From NCBI GenBank assembly GCA_964345475.1, contig CAYFQW010000006.1, forward strand, positions 1 to 64,000: a DNA stretch of 64,000 nt, given 5' to 3'. This stretch comes from WRIS01 sp964345475. Its GTDB lineage: Bacteria; Actinomycetota; Coriobacteriia; Coriobacteriales; Eggerthellaceae. This document shows, in pieces, positions 1 through 6,975 of this stretch. The notes beneath the pieces are model-generated. The model did no database searches, had not been told where the DNA came from, and saw nothing but the letters and a program-made list of their open reading frames with translations. Position numbers and translations under genes: made by a program. Every line of letters starts with the position of its first letter. The first letter of the stretch is position 1.

Positions 1-124
1 ACTCCCACTCAACTGAATCTCTGAGCCGGCATTCATTTCACCATTCACAAAACCGCAGGTAAATGGCTTGAATTTTGCGAGAGCAGCACGGCAGGGCCAG
101 CCCATGGACAAATCTTGGACAAAT
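1..124. other. attL: guaA-end core and integrase arm-type repeats
   Basis: Bases 3-12 (TCCCACTCAA) equal 35154-35163 in the guaA 3' end. Read on the minus strand they give the codons GAG TGG GAG followed by T, matching the Glu-Trp-Glu C-terminus of GuaA with another last-Glu codon. That is expected if this is the displaced original guaA end. Two direct copies of TGGACAAAT at 105-113 and 116-124 match a pair near the other end and look like integrase arm-binding sites. The integrase gene starts its stop codon only 70 bases further in. Confidence 0.65.
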
Positions 125-196
125 CGTGCTCCGCGTTTGCAGGCGTGGACTATGGGGAGGGTAATTACGCTGCATGCGCCGCTCTTAACTTTCATC

Positions 197-1396
197 TCAG
201 AACACCTCGGAGACGGCGGCGACAGCCTCGCGCTTTGAGTCCATATTAACATGGGTGTAGATGTCCATGGAGATCTGGGAGCTGTAGTGGCCGGCGAGTT
301 CCTGCATCACCTTGGGGTGCACGCCCTTGATGGCGAGCAGCGTGAGGTACGTGTGGCGGAACTCATGCAGACACCATCCGTCCAGGCCGTACTTGGCGCG
401 GTCCTCTGTCCACCAACGGCTGAGGCTCGTGGGCAGGATGCGGGTGCCGCAGTTGTCGGATATGACCGGGCTGTCGTCGGTCTGCTCGATGTAGCCCTCC
501 TCCGGCTTGCGCCATTGGTTGGTGCGGGCGTAACGCTTGAACTGAGCCTCCTTGTGGTCCTTGAGGATCTGGATCGTCTTGTCCGAGAGCGGCAGCACAC
601 GGGTGCCGGCCTTGGTCTTGGTGGCCTTGAGGTTGCCCTTGTAATCGTAGGAGTGCTTGATGTCTGCGACCTTGCGGTCGAAGTCGATGTCGCCCCACGA
701 CAGGCCGCAGATCTCGCCACGGCGCAGGCCCATGGTGATCGCGAGAAGGTAGGCGCACTCGCGGTCGGGCTCGGGGTCGAGCGACTCGATGAACTTGTGC
801 GCCTGGGCCGGGCTGAGCGCCCGCTTGGCCTTGGTGTCCATCTTGGGCGGGTTGGCCTTGTGGCAAGGATTGAACACGAGAATCCCCTCCTTTATCGCCT
901 GGTCGAACACAAGCGAGATGTTGTCGTGGATGCCGTTGACGTAGGATCCGCCCGAAGGCCTTCCCGAGAGTGTGTCTCCGCCGAGCATGGCGATGTACAT
1001 GTCGTCGAGCATGGTGGGCGTGATGGCGGCGAGGTTGGCCTTGCCGATGTGGCGGCCGGCCGCCTTGAAGTGCTGGCGCTGGCGGTCGAGCGTGGTGGGC
1101 GCGATCTCCTTGTTGAGCTCGCGACGCTGCAGGAAACGTTCGGCGTACTCTTCGAAGGTGTAGGTCGTCCTGCTCTGAACCCGGTCGCCCTCGACCTCGT
1201 CGATAAAGTCACGCAACGCAGCCTTCGCCTGCGTGTACGTGCCGTTGAAGACCCGGGTCTTCTTCTTATACCTGCCGCTGCGCGGATCCATGCCCGTGGA
1301 GACGCGGAGCTGCCACTTACGGCACTTGTTCTTGGGCTTGTCCTTCTCCATCTGGAAGATGGTGCCGTTTCCCGATACTTCTGCCATGCCGATCAC
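197..1396 (-). CDS. int: Phage tyrosine integrase
   Basis: Site-specific recombinase of 399 residues, the usual length for Gram-positive phage integrases. An N-terminal arm-binding region and a SAM-like core-binding domain (about residues 75-160) precede the catalytic domain. The catalytic set is visible: Arg in GLRRGEICGLSW, Lys in KTKAGTRVLPL, His-x-x-Arg in HEFRHTYL, His in AGHYSS and the Tyr nucleophile in DIYTHV. The GTG start overlaps the stop of the upstream HTH gene (GTGA), implying translational coupling; ATG at 1387 is the alternative. It sits directly beside attL as expected and probably integrates into and excises from guaA. Confidence 0.95.
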   Translation of the reverse strand: MIGMAEVSGNGTIFQMEKDKPKNKCRKWQLRVSTGMDPRSGRYKKKTRVFNGTYTQAKAALRDFIDEVEGDRVQSRTTYTFEEYAERFLQRRELNKEIAPTTLDRQRQHFKAAGRHIGKANLAAITPTMLDDMYIAMLGGDTLSGRPSGGSYVNGIHDNISLVFDQAIKEGILVFNPCHKANPPKMDTKAKRALSPAQAHKFIESLDPEPDRECAYLLAITMGLRRGEICGLSWGDIDFDRKVADIKHSYDYKGNLKATKTKAGTRVLPLSDKTIQILKDHKEAQFKRYARTNQWRKPEEGYIEQTDDSPVISDNCGTRILPTSLSRWWTEDRAKYGLDGWCLHEFRHTYLTLLAIKGVHPKVMQELAGHYSSQISMDIYTHVNMDSKREAVAAVSEVF

Positions 1397-1779
1397 CTGG
1401 CCTGCTGGCTCGCGATGAGCTGGTCGCGGAAGGCCAGGAACTGCAGGTACTCGTCGAAGCGCTCCTTTCCGCCGTCTGAGAGCGTGCGGTAGGCGGCGTT
1501 GAGGTCACGGCCCTCGTCGCCCAGGGCGTCGTCGCGGCCGACGACCGCGTCTATGGAGCAGTGGAGCTTGTCGGCAATGGCCCAGGCGGCGCGAAGCGGG
1601 ATGCCCGAGTCGGGGTCTGCCAGGGTGCGCTCGTAGCGCGAGTAGGTTGTCGCCGGGATGCCGAGAACGGCCGCGAAGTCCCGGCTGCTGCGGTAGCCGG
1701 CTGCCTTGCGGAGCTCCGCCAGCGGGGAGTTAGTGCGGACATGCGTCTGGGCGCTGTCCATGCGGGTAGTTGATGCCAT
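1393..1779 (-). CDS. HTH (XRE-like) regulator coupled to integrase
   Basis: A 128-residue protein with an N-terminal helix-turn-helix around residues 20-55 (YRSSRDFAAVLGIPATTYSR) followed by the segment AWAIADKLHCSIDAVVGR. This segment is nearly repeated in the larger repressor-like protein encoded just upstream, so the two are paralogues. It overlaps the integrase start by four bases and is probably co-transcribed with it, which suggests a link to lysogeny or integration control. The start is preceded by an AGAAAGGA-type ribosome site. The exact operator is not identified. Confidence 0.8.
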   Translation of the reverse strand: MASTTRMDSAQTHVRTNSPLAELRKAAGYRSSRDFAAVLGIPATTYSRYERTLADPDSGIPLRAAWAIADKLHCSIDAVVGRDDALGDEGRDLNAAYRTLSDGGKERFDEYLQFLAFRDQLIASQQAR

Positions 1780-1865
1780 ATAATGACACCGTCCTTTCTA
1801 GCTGCGATCTAGTTGGACACGGCCTCGCAGGTGTGCCACCACTTGCGGGGCCAACTTGTTTTCGC

Positions 1866-2621
1866 CTACTCGTCGAGCCGCATGCCGAAGTACTCGACGG
1901 TCGTGCCGCCGAGGAACGAGCTGCGGCTATGCAGCCGGTCGTAGGCTTCCATGACCTTGGAAATCACCTCCTCGTCCTTCTTCCCGTACTCCTCGTCCAT
2001 CTGAGCCCGCTCGTCGGCGAGCATCGACTGGATCTCCTCTTCCGACCAGTGCTTCTCCGTGCCGTCGGCGTCGATGTAGCCGCCGCGCATCTCCTCCTCC
2101 AGGCCCTCTAGATGCTGGTCGATGCCGGGCTTGCGCTTGGCGGCCGCCTGGTCGCGCAGGAACAGCATGAATGCCATGCGCTCGTCGGCCGGGGTGTCGA
2201 ACTCGACGACCTCGCCGAAGTCCGCCCCGTCGTAGAGCGCCTGGCGGAACGCCCGCTCATGGAACATGCAGAGGCGCTCGTACTTGCCGTCCTCCTCGGC
2301 CTTGCGCTGCCGGCGCACGGCCGCGTCCTTCATGCGGACGAACTCGATGAAGTCGTCCATGAGGGCGCGGGTCTCGGGCAGAAGGCCGTCGTATGCCTCC
2401 TGCAGCTCGCTGGCGCCGGCGGTGACGTGCTCGCGGCCCACGACCTCGTCTATGGAGCAGTCGAGCAGGTCCGCCATCGCCCAGGCGTGCTTGAGGGGGA
2501 TGGTCTCGGGGTCCTTGTCGTAGCGGGACATGCTTGAGGTGGCGATGCCCAGGGCGTCGGCGAACTCGCGGGCGCTGCGGTAGCCCTTCTCCTGCCGTAG
2601 GTCCTTGATGGTCTTGGCCAT
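1866..2621 (-). CDS. XRE-family repressor-like protein
   Basis: A 251-residue protein with an N-terminal HTH (residues about 5-60; YRSAREFADALGIATSSMSR) and a long acidic, helical C-terminal part rich in Glu and Lys. The start has a GGGAGG ribosome site nine bases upstream. Its position, leftward and divergent from the excisionase and replication genes, is that of a CI-type lysogeny repressor. I see no LexA-like Ala-Gly/Ser-Lys autoprotease signature, so induction would need another route. The related 128-residue HTH protein downstream shares its DNA-binding half. Repressor role is inferred from position and domain. Confidence 0.8.
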   Translation of the reverse strand: MAKTIKDLRQEKGYRSAREFADALGIATSSMSRYDKDPETIPLKHAWAMADLLDCSIDEVVGREHVTAGASELQEAYDGLLPETRALMDDFIEFVRMKDAAVRRQRKAEEDGKYERLCMFHERAFRQALYDGADFGEVVEFDTPADERMAFMLFLRDQAAAKRKPGIDQHLEGLEEEMRGGYIDADGTEKHWSEEEIQSMLADERAQMDEEYGKKDEEVISKVMEAYDRLHSRSSFLGGTTVEYFGMRLDE

Positions 2622-2910
2622 GAAACTCGTCCTCCCAATGTGTGCGTTCTGTGGTGGAGCGGTGCGAATCGTCGGGTGAGCGGTTCAACACTACGCAACG
2701 AATCATACCACCACACAACGAAACGAACAATGCTGATGGGCTAATCATACCATAATTTTCAACTCATGTTAGCCGTGGTGGGATTTCTTGTGCTACTCTA
2801 TGGCCCGCCGGCGCAACAGAGCGAATCGGAGTTCCACGGTGAGCACCGGAACGACCGACTGGGGCGGCGGCACGCAGCTAGAAAGGACCGTTTCGACGAA
2901 AGGAAGCACC
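2622..2910. promoter_or_regulatory. Divergent control region with operator-like repeats
   Basis: This gap separates the leftward repressor from the rightward early genes. It contains AATCATACCA twice (2701-2710, 2743-2752), CAACGAA twice (2696-2702, 2716-2722), and the inverted pair TGTGGTGG (2650-2657) and CCACCACA (2708-2715). AT-rich sequence around 2742-2760 would fit an early promoter. These are plausible operator half-sites for the neighbouring HTH proteins, but binding is inferred. Confidence 0.5.
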
Positions 2911-3120
2911 ATGGGAAACAAGTTCGAGGAACTGCCACTGTTCCTGACGCCGCAGCAGCTTGCGGACGTCACCGGCGAGCACGTCAACTCGATCCGGCGC
3001 GGCATCACCGAGGGCCGCATCCCCGCAGACAAGGTGAACGGGCGCTGGCGCATCTGCCGCGACGCCATCTTCGCGAACACGAAGGAGGGCCTTCTCTTCG
3101 GCAAGAAGGTCGAGGAATGA
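2911..3120 (+). CDS. Excisionase-family HTH protein
   Basis: A 69-residue protein with a MerR-like winged helix (HTH_17/excisionase type): LTPQQLADVTGEHVNSIRR, then GRIPADKVNGRWRICRDAI, covering nearly the whole protein. The ATG at 2911 has an AAAGGA ribosome site and is preferred over the upstream in-frame start at 2788. As the first rightward early gene opposite the repressor it is a good candidate for the recombination directionality factor that works with the integrase, although such proteins can also be plain regulators. Confidence 0.75.
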   Translation: MGNKFEELPLFLTPQQLADVTGEHVNSIRRGITEGRIPADKVNGRWRICRDAIFANTKEGLLFGKKVEE

Positions 3121-3341
3121 GCGAGCGCGTGCTGCGCATCGGGCGGATCTGCGAGAAGAGGGGCACCCAGGCGATGATCGCGAAGGCCACCGGCATATCC
3201 AGGCCGGCGGTGTCTCGGATCGTGCGCGGACTAGAGCCTCCCTACCCGAAGCGCGGCAAGGCGATCGCGGCGGCCGTCGGTTGGGCCGGCGACTGGCGCG
3301 AGCTCTTCGAGGAATGCGACGAGGAGGGAGGCCAGATGTGA
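3117..3341 (+). CDS. Small HTH protein, Cro-like position
   Basis: A 74-residue protein whose ATG overlaps the stop codon of the excisionase-like gene (ATGA). Residues about 16-40 (GTQAMIAKATGISRPAVSR) form a helix-turn-helix, and the C-terminus carries WRELFEE. Early position and size fit a Cro-like or transposon-regulator-like DNA-binding protein. The open frame continues upstream to 2766, but the translationally coupled start at 3117 is more credible because the upstream part overlaps the excisionase gene. Confidence 0.65.
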   Translation: MSERVLRIGRICEKRGTQAMIAKATGISRPAVSRIVRGLEPPYPKRGKAIAAAVGWAGDWRELFEECDEEGGQM

Positions 3342-3352
3342 GGGCCTATGAC

Positions 3353-3487
3353 ATGGGGCGACCCACAGCCGGAATCTTGGCGGATGGCGGGCTGCGGGTC
3401 ACCGGTGGGCAGAGCTTGGCGCTCTGTTCGAGCGATTCTACACCTTGCGGCAACTTCCACAAATGGAGGGAGGTGCCGTCATGGTGA
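3353..3487 (+). CDS. Possible 44-residue protein before the primase
   Basis: A short open frame lies between the HTH gene and the primase and overlaps the primase start by seven bases. It contains Cys, Trp and Gly residues but no domain that I recognise. A TGAGGG element precedes the ATG at 3353. It may instead be the untranslated leader of the primase gene; support is weak. Confidence 0.25.
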   Translation: MGRPTAGILADGGLRVTGGQSLALCSSDSTPCGNFHKWREVPSW

Positions 3488-4569
3488 CCGAGACCGACCG
3501 CGAGGCGCTGCGCGAGCTCATGCCCGAGCTCTTGAACGTTCGTTGCGGGATCACCGACCTGCGCCGGTCCTTCCGGTGCCCATCGCCCAACCACGACGAC
3601 CGCGACCCCTCCGCGCACTACTACGCCAACGACAACACCGTGCACTGCTTCGGATGCGGCAAGACCTGGGACGTGTTCTCCCTCATCGCCGAGCTCGACG
3701 GCATCGACGGCTTCGCCGAGCAGGCCAGGGCCGTGGCGGACGCCGTGGGCTACCGGCTTTCGGAAGACGACGAGCCGAGGAGGCCCAGGCAGCGGCCAAA
3801 GCGCAGGCCCAGGCCGCTCTTCGACAAGCCGCGCGAGGCCGGCGGCGCCGACTGCGCCGAGGCGTGCGGCAACGCCTTCGGGCAGCTCTACTGCGCCGAG
3901 AACGACATCGGCCGGCGCTACCTGCGCTGGCGCGGGCTCGACGACGGCGACGCGGCCACCTTCGGGCTCGGCTTCACCAAGGACCCGCGCGAGATCATGC
4001 CGGAGTTCCGCGTGTACGAGCCCAAGGCGTTCGGCTTCATCACGATCCCGTTCTGGAACAGGGACTTCTCGACGGCCAACTACTGCATGGTGCGCACCGT
4101 CTGCAAGCCGGGCGACGCGCGCAACAAGGAGTGGAGGCCGCGCGGGCTGGCGACGCCGCTCTGGTGCGAATGGCTCCTGTCCGCAGCCGCCGAGCAGGTC
4201 TACGTGACCGAGGGGCTGATCGACGCGATGGCGCTGGCGAAGATCACCGGCGGAGACACGATGGCCCTGGGCGGCGTGTCGAACGCCAAGCGCCTGGCTC
4301 AGGTGCTCTACGCGACGCCTCCTGAGCTCAGACCCAAGAAGATAACCGTGGCCATGGACGAGGACGACGAGGGGCGCAGGACCCGCGACAGGATCTGCCA
4401 CGACCTGGACCTGCTCAAGGTGCCCCATGCCGTGATGCCTCCCTACCCGAACGGCGCCAAGGACGCCGACGAGTACCTCATGGCACTGCGCGGCAAGGAG
4501 TGGGACTACGAGCGGCGCGAGCCGAGCATCCAGACCGGTTACAACCTGTGGTACACGAGGTGGCGCTGA
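3481..4569 (+). CDS. CHC2 zinc-finger / Toprim DNA primase
   Basis: A 362-residue phage primase that would make RNA primers for replication. Residues about 32-65 hold a CHC2-type zinc ribbon (FRCPSPNHDDRDPS, then HCFGCGKTWDVFSLI). A Toprim domain follows at about 240-340, with VTEGLIDAMAL supplying the catalytic Glu and AMDEDDEGR the Asp-x-Asp metal site. The ATG at 3481 has a strong GGAGGGAGG ribosome site, so the longer in-frame start at 3445 is rejected. The stop overlaps the start of the downstream RepA-like ATPase, giving a primase-helicase pair as in many phages and satellites. Confidence 0.9.
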   Translation: MVTETDREALRELMPELLNVRCGITDLRRSFRCPSPNHDDRDPSAHYYANDNTVHCFGCGKTWDVFSLIAELDGIDGFAEQARAVADAVGYRLSEDDEPRRPRQRPKRRPRPLFDKPREAGGADCAEACGNAFGQLYCAENDIGRRYLRWRGLDDGDAATFGLGFTKDPREIMPEFRVYEPKAFGFITIPFWNRDFSTANYCMVRTVCKPGDARNKEWRPRGLATPLWCEWLLSAAAEQVYVTEGLIDAMALAKITGGDTMALGGVSNAKRLAQVLYATPPELRPKKITVAMDEDDEGRRTRDRICHDLDLLKVPHAVMPPYPNGAKDADEYLMALRGKEWDYERREPSIQTGYNLWYTRWR

Positions 4570-5819
4570 TGGGCGTGAGCAAGGACGCATACATGCACGA
4601 CGTGGAGGCCGCGAACGACGCGGCCTCCGTCGTCTCCGATGATATTGCGGCAACAAGCGGATCTTCGCGCCTGCCCGCCTTCGAGCAGGCCATCGTGGTG
4701 CCCGAGGAACTGCCCGAGATGCCGGCCGAGATCGTGGAGGGCGTGCTGCTGGAGACGCACAAGATGCTGCTGACCGGGCCCTCCAAGGCGAACAAGACGT
4801 GGTGCCTCATCAACCTTGCCGTGAGCGTGGCGACCGGCGGCTGGTGGATCGACTTCAAGTGCGCCCAGCGCAAGGTGCTCTACATCGACCTGGAGACCGA
4901 CCACCGTACGCTGCAGAAGCGCATATCGACGGTGAGCATAGCCAAGGGCGCCGACTTCGGAGTCGTCCGCGAGAACCTGACCGTGTGGCCCCTGCGTGGC
5001 AAGAGCTGCGGCCTTGAGGAGATCACGGCCGAGCTCTTCTGCCGCTGCAAGGCCGGCGACTTCGGCATGGTGATCATCGACCCCGCCTACATGGTGCAGG
5101 ACGGTGACGAGAACAATGCCAAGGACATACGCGAGTTCTTCGCCAAGCTCGACGAGATCTGCGTGAACCTGCGTTGCACGGTGGTCATAAGCCACCACCA
5201 CAGCAAGGGCGCCCAGGGGCTGAAGAGCGCGATCGACCGTGGCAGCGGTTCCGGCGTGTTCGGGCGTGCCCCCGACGCGGTGCTCGACATGACCGAGCTC
5301 GTGCTCGAGGCCGGCACGCTCGAGCTCGCGCGGCAGTCGGTGAAGCTTGCGGCAACTTCGCACCTTACGGGGTGGCGCCTGTCGTTCACCCTGCGCGAGT
5401 TCGCGCCCAAGCAGCCGCTGGACATGTGGTTCTGCTTCCCGCTGCACGAGGTCGACCACACCGAGCTCCTAGCAGACTGCAAGCCCAACTACGGCGGCGT
5501 GAGCGAGGCCAGGAAGCTGCGCACCGAGGCCGAGAACCTAGGCAAGGTGTCCTCCCTGGATGCCGTGTGCGAGAAGCTGATCGGGGACGGCGACGAGTGC
5601 TTCCGAGACGAGGTCATGGCGGCGCTCAACTGGTCTGCGCCCACCGTGAACCGCTGGGTGGACCAGTCCACGCGCTTCATGCGCATCAGCGGCGGCGGCG
5701 CGACGAAGGCGACGATCGTGCGCAGGCCGGTGGATGCCACGAATGATGCGGCAACTTCGAGCCCTTCGGGGTCCGGTGCCGGGCAGGAGGAAGGGGGCCA
5801 GGATGCGCTTCCCATCTGA
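4569..5819 (+). CDS. RepA/DnaB-like replicative ATPase
   Basis: A 416-residue RecA-fold ATPase of the RepA/AAA_25 kind. Walker A is GPSKANKT (about residues 66-73), Walker B lies in GMVIIDPAY, and a VVISHHHSKG segment matches the sensor strand of hexameric helicases. The C-terminal third (about 310-395) looks like a winged-helix DNA-binding part (FRDEVMAALNWSAPTVNRWV). The ATG overlaps the primase stop (TGATG). It probably acts as the replicative helicase or initiator. The N-terminus and C-terminus share NDAA-containing low-complexity tails. Confidence 0.85.
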   Translation: MGVSKDAYMHDVEAANDAASVVSDDIAATSGSSRLPAFEQAIVVPEELPEMPAEIVEGVLLETHKMLLTGPSKANKTWCLINLAVSVATGGWWIDFKCAQRKVLYIDLETDHRTLQKRISTVSIAKGADFGVVRENLTVWPLRGKSCGLEEITAELFCRCKAGDFGMVIIDPAYMVQDGDENNAKDIREFFAKLDEICVNLRCTVVISHHHSKGAQGLKSAIDRGSGSGVFGRAPDAVLDMTELVLEAGTLELARQSVKLAATSHLTGWRLSFTLREFAPKQPLDMWFCFPLHEVDHTELLADCKPNYGGVSEARKLRTEAENLGKVSSLDAVCEKLIGDGDECFRDEVMAALNWSAPTVNRWVDQSTRFMRISGGGATKATIVRRPVDATNDAATSSPSGSGAGQEEGGQDALPI

Positions 5820-5999
5820 CCCTCTAAAGACCCCAAAAACGGCCTTTGACCCCCCACTAAAAAGCCCTTTATATAGGAATCGTTTTAGAGAGGGGGATGA
5901 GGGTTGGGGACGAGGTGCCCCAACCCCTCAACCCCGCTCTCTCTCGGGAAGGCTTGGACCCCGAAAAGCCTTTTCGACCCCTTTCAGGGGGTGTCTGAG
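5820..5999 (+). promoter_or_regulatory. Non-coding gap with long G/C-tract hairpin
   Basis: The region holds an imperfect inverted repeat of about 22 bases per arm: 5888-5909 (ending GGGTTGGGG) and 5918-5943 (starting CCCCAACCCC), with an eight-base loop. Around it are repeated A-rich / CCTTT / GACCCC elements at about 5828-5875 and 5962-5991. It lies at the end of the replication genes and could be an origin, a terminator or an attenuator. It has no T-run after it. Confidence 0.5.
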
Positions 6000-6434
6000 A
6001 TGAGCGCGAAGGAATGGCGGGCCTGGACCACGCGCGAGGTCGACGTGATGCGGGCCAACGGGCACCTTGGCGTGAAGGCCGTGCACGACGCCCTGCTGCG
6101 CGAGTGCGGCACCGACAGGTCCGTGCGCTCGATCGAGAGCCAGGCGAGCCGTTGCCACGTGAGCCTGCGCGTGCAGCAGGTGTGCCCCGAGTGCGGCGTG
6201 GTTGGCGTGCGCCTAAACAGGCAGAGCGGGCTTTGCCCCATGTGCACCGAGATGATGCACCTGAACGAGGAGATCGCGTTCAACGAGACGCTGCAGCGCG
6301 AGCGCGAGGAGAAGGCTGACGAGGCCGATGTCGCCCAGATTCGCCGCGAGCGCGACCGGATGCGGCAGCGCAACAGCCGGCTGTGCAGGAAGTTCGGGCT
6401 CAAGAGCAGGCGCGACCGCAGGGACGGCAAGTGA
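6000..6434 (+). CDS. SANT/HTH-like zinc-finger protein
   Basis: A 144-residue protein. The N-terminal half (about residues 4-55) resembles a SANT/Myb-type HTH with TTREVDVMRANGHLGVKAV and an SIESQASR helix. A zinc ribbon follows at about 62-82 (CPECG and CPMC pairs), and a Glu/Arg-rich helix ends the protein. Proteins of this kind occur in phage late-control or nuclease positions, but I cannot assign a specific role. It sits between the replication block and the terminase small subunit, so a link to late transcription or packaging is a guess. Confidence 0.6.
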   Translation: MSAKEWRAWTTREVDVMRANGHLGVKAVHDALLRECGTDRSVRSIESQASRCHVSLRVQQVCPECGVVGVRLNRQSGLCPMCTEMMHLNEEIAFNETLQREREEKADEADVAQIRRERDRMRQRNSRLCRKFGLKSRRDRRDGK

Positions 6435-6440
6435 CGCGAG

Positions 6441-6482
6441 GGTGAAAGGGTGCAAAGGCCGAAAGCTTTTCACCCTTTCACC
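6441..6482. terminator. Perfect 12-bp inverted repeat before the terminase
   Basis: GGTGAAAGGGTG at 6441-6452 is exactly repeated in inverse as CACCCTTTCACC at 6471-6482, with an 18-base spacer. It separates the early block from the terminase small-subunit gene. It has no long T-run, so it may be an attenuator, an operator or a packaging-recognition element rather than a simple terminator. Confidence 0.45.
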
Positions 6483-6540
6483 CCTTGTATGCGAGTTTGT
6501 GACGCGCTGGGAGCATGCCACCTTGAGGAGGTGGCTGACC

Positions 6541-6975
6541 ATGCCCGCGAAGTTGAAGCTTACATACGCGCTCGTGGAGCAGATCGTAGAGCTGAAACGC
6601 GACGGTCTGTGCGACGCGGACATCATCGCCGCGATCGGCGTGCACCAGGCGACGTTCTACCGCTGGCTGAAAGAGGGCGAGAACGCCAAGACCGGGGTGA
6701 AGCGCGCGTTATACGAAGAACTAAAAAAGGCCGAGGCGCAGTACAAGAGATGCCTGCTCACGACCATCAAGTCGGCGGCGGAGTCCCGCGCCCAGTACTG
6801 GACGGCGGCCGCCTGGCTGCTCGAGCGCAAGTACCCGATGGAGTACGGCAGGATGGAGCGCAAGGCCGAGGAGGCCGACAACGCGCCGGTGCAGCTGACG
6901 CTCGGGCTCGTCATCGAGCCCATGGCCGACGACTCCGACGGCGAGGCCGGGGACGGTGACGCGAATGGCGACTAA
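6541..6975 (+). CDS. Terminase small subunit
   Basis: A 144-residue DNA-recognition subunit of the packaging motor. The N-terminus carries an HTH (VEQIVELKRDGLCDADIIAA, then HQATFYRWLKEGE; residues 7-45). A helical middle (YEELKKAEAQYKRCLL) and an acidic C-terminal tail follow. The ATG at 6541 has a GAGGAGGTGG ribosome site. It overlaps the start of the large subunit by about ten bases, the usual terS-terL arrangement. The protein should recognise the phage packaging site and deliver it to the large subunit. Confidence 0.85.
   Translation: MPAKLKLTYALVEQIVELKRDGLCDADIIAAIGVHQATFYRWLKEGENAKTGVKRALYEELKKAEAQYKRCLLTTIKSAAESRAQYWTAAAWLLERKYPMEYGRMERKAEEADNAPVQLTLGLVIEPMADDSDGEAGDGDANGD

Noticed and set aside
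102..113. CCATGGACAAAT (also 35002-35013) as the attachment core
   Set aside because: The motif occurs twice per end in the same orientation, which fits arm-type sites better; the guaA-end repeat fits a core and a gene-3'-end target.
251..1492. A 413-codon open frame opposite the integrase
   Set aside because: It is antisense to a clear integrase; its composition (Val, Leu, Arg, Gly rich) is that expected from the reverse of GC-rich coding DNA.
3346..4656. A 436-codon reverse frame over the primase
   Set aside because: Antisense to a primase with clear zinc and Toprim motifs.
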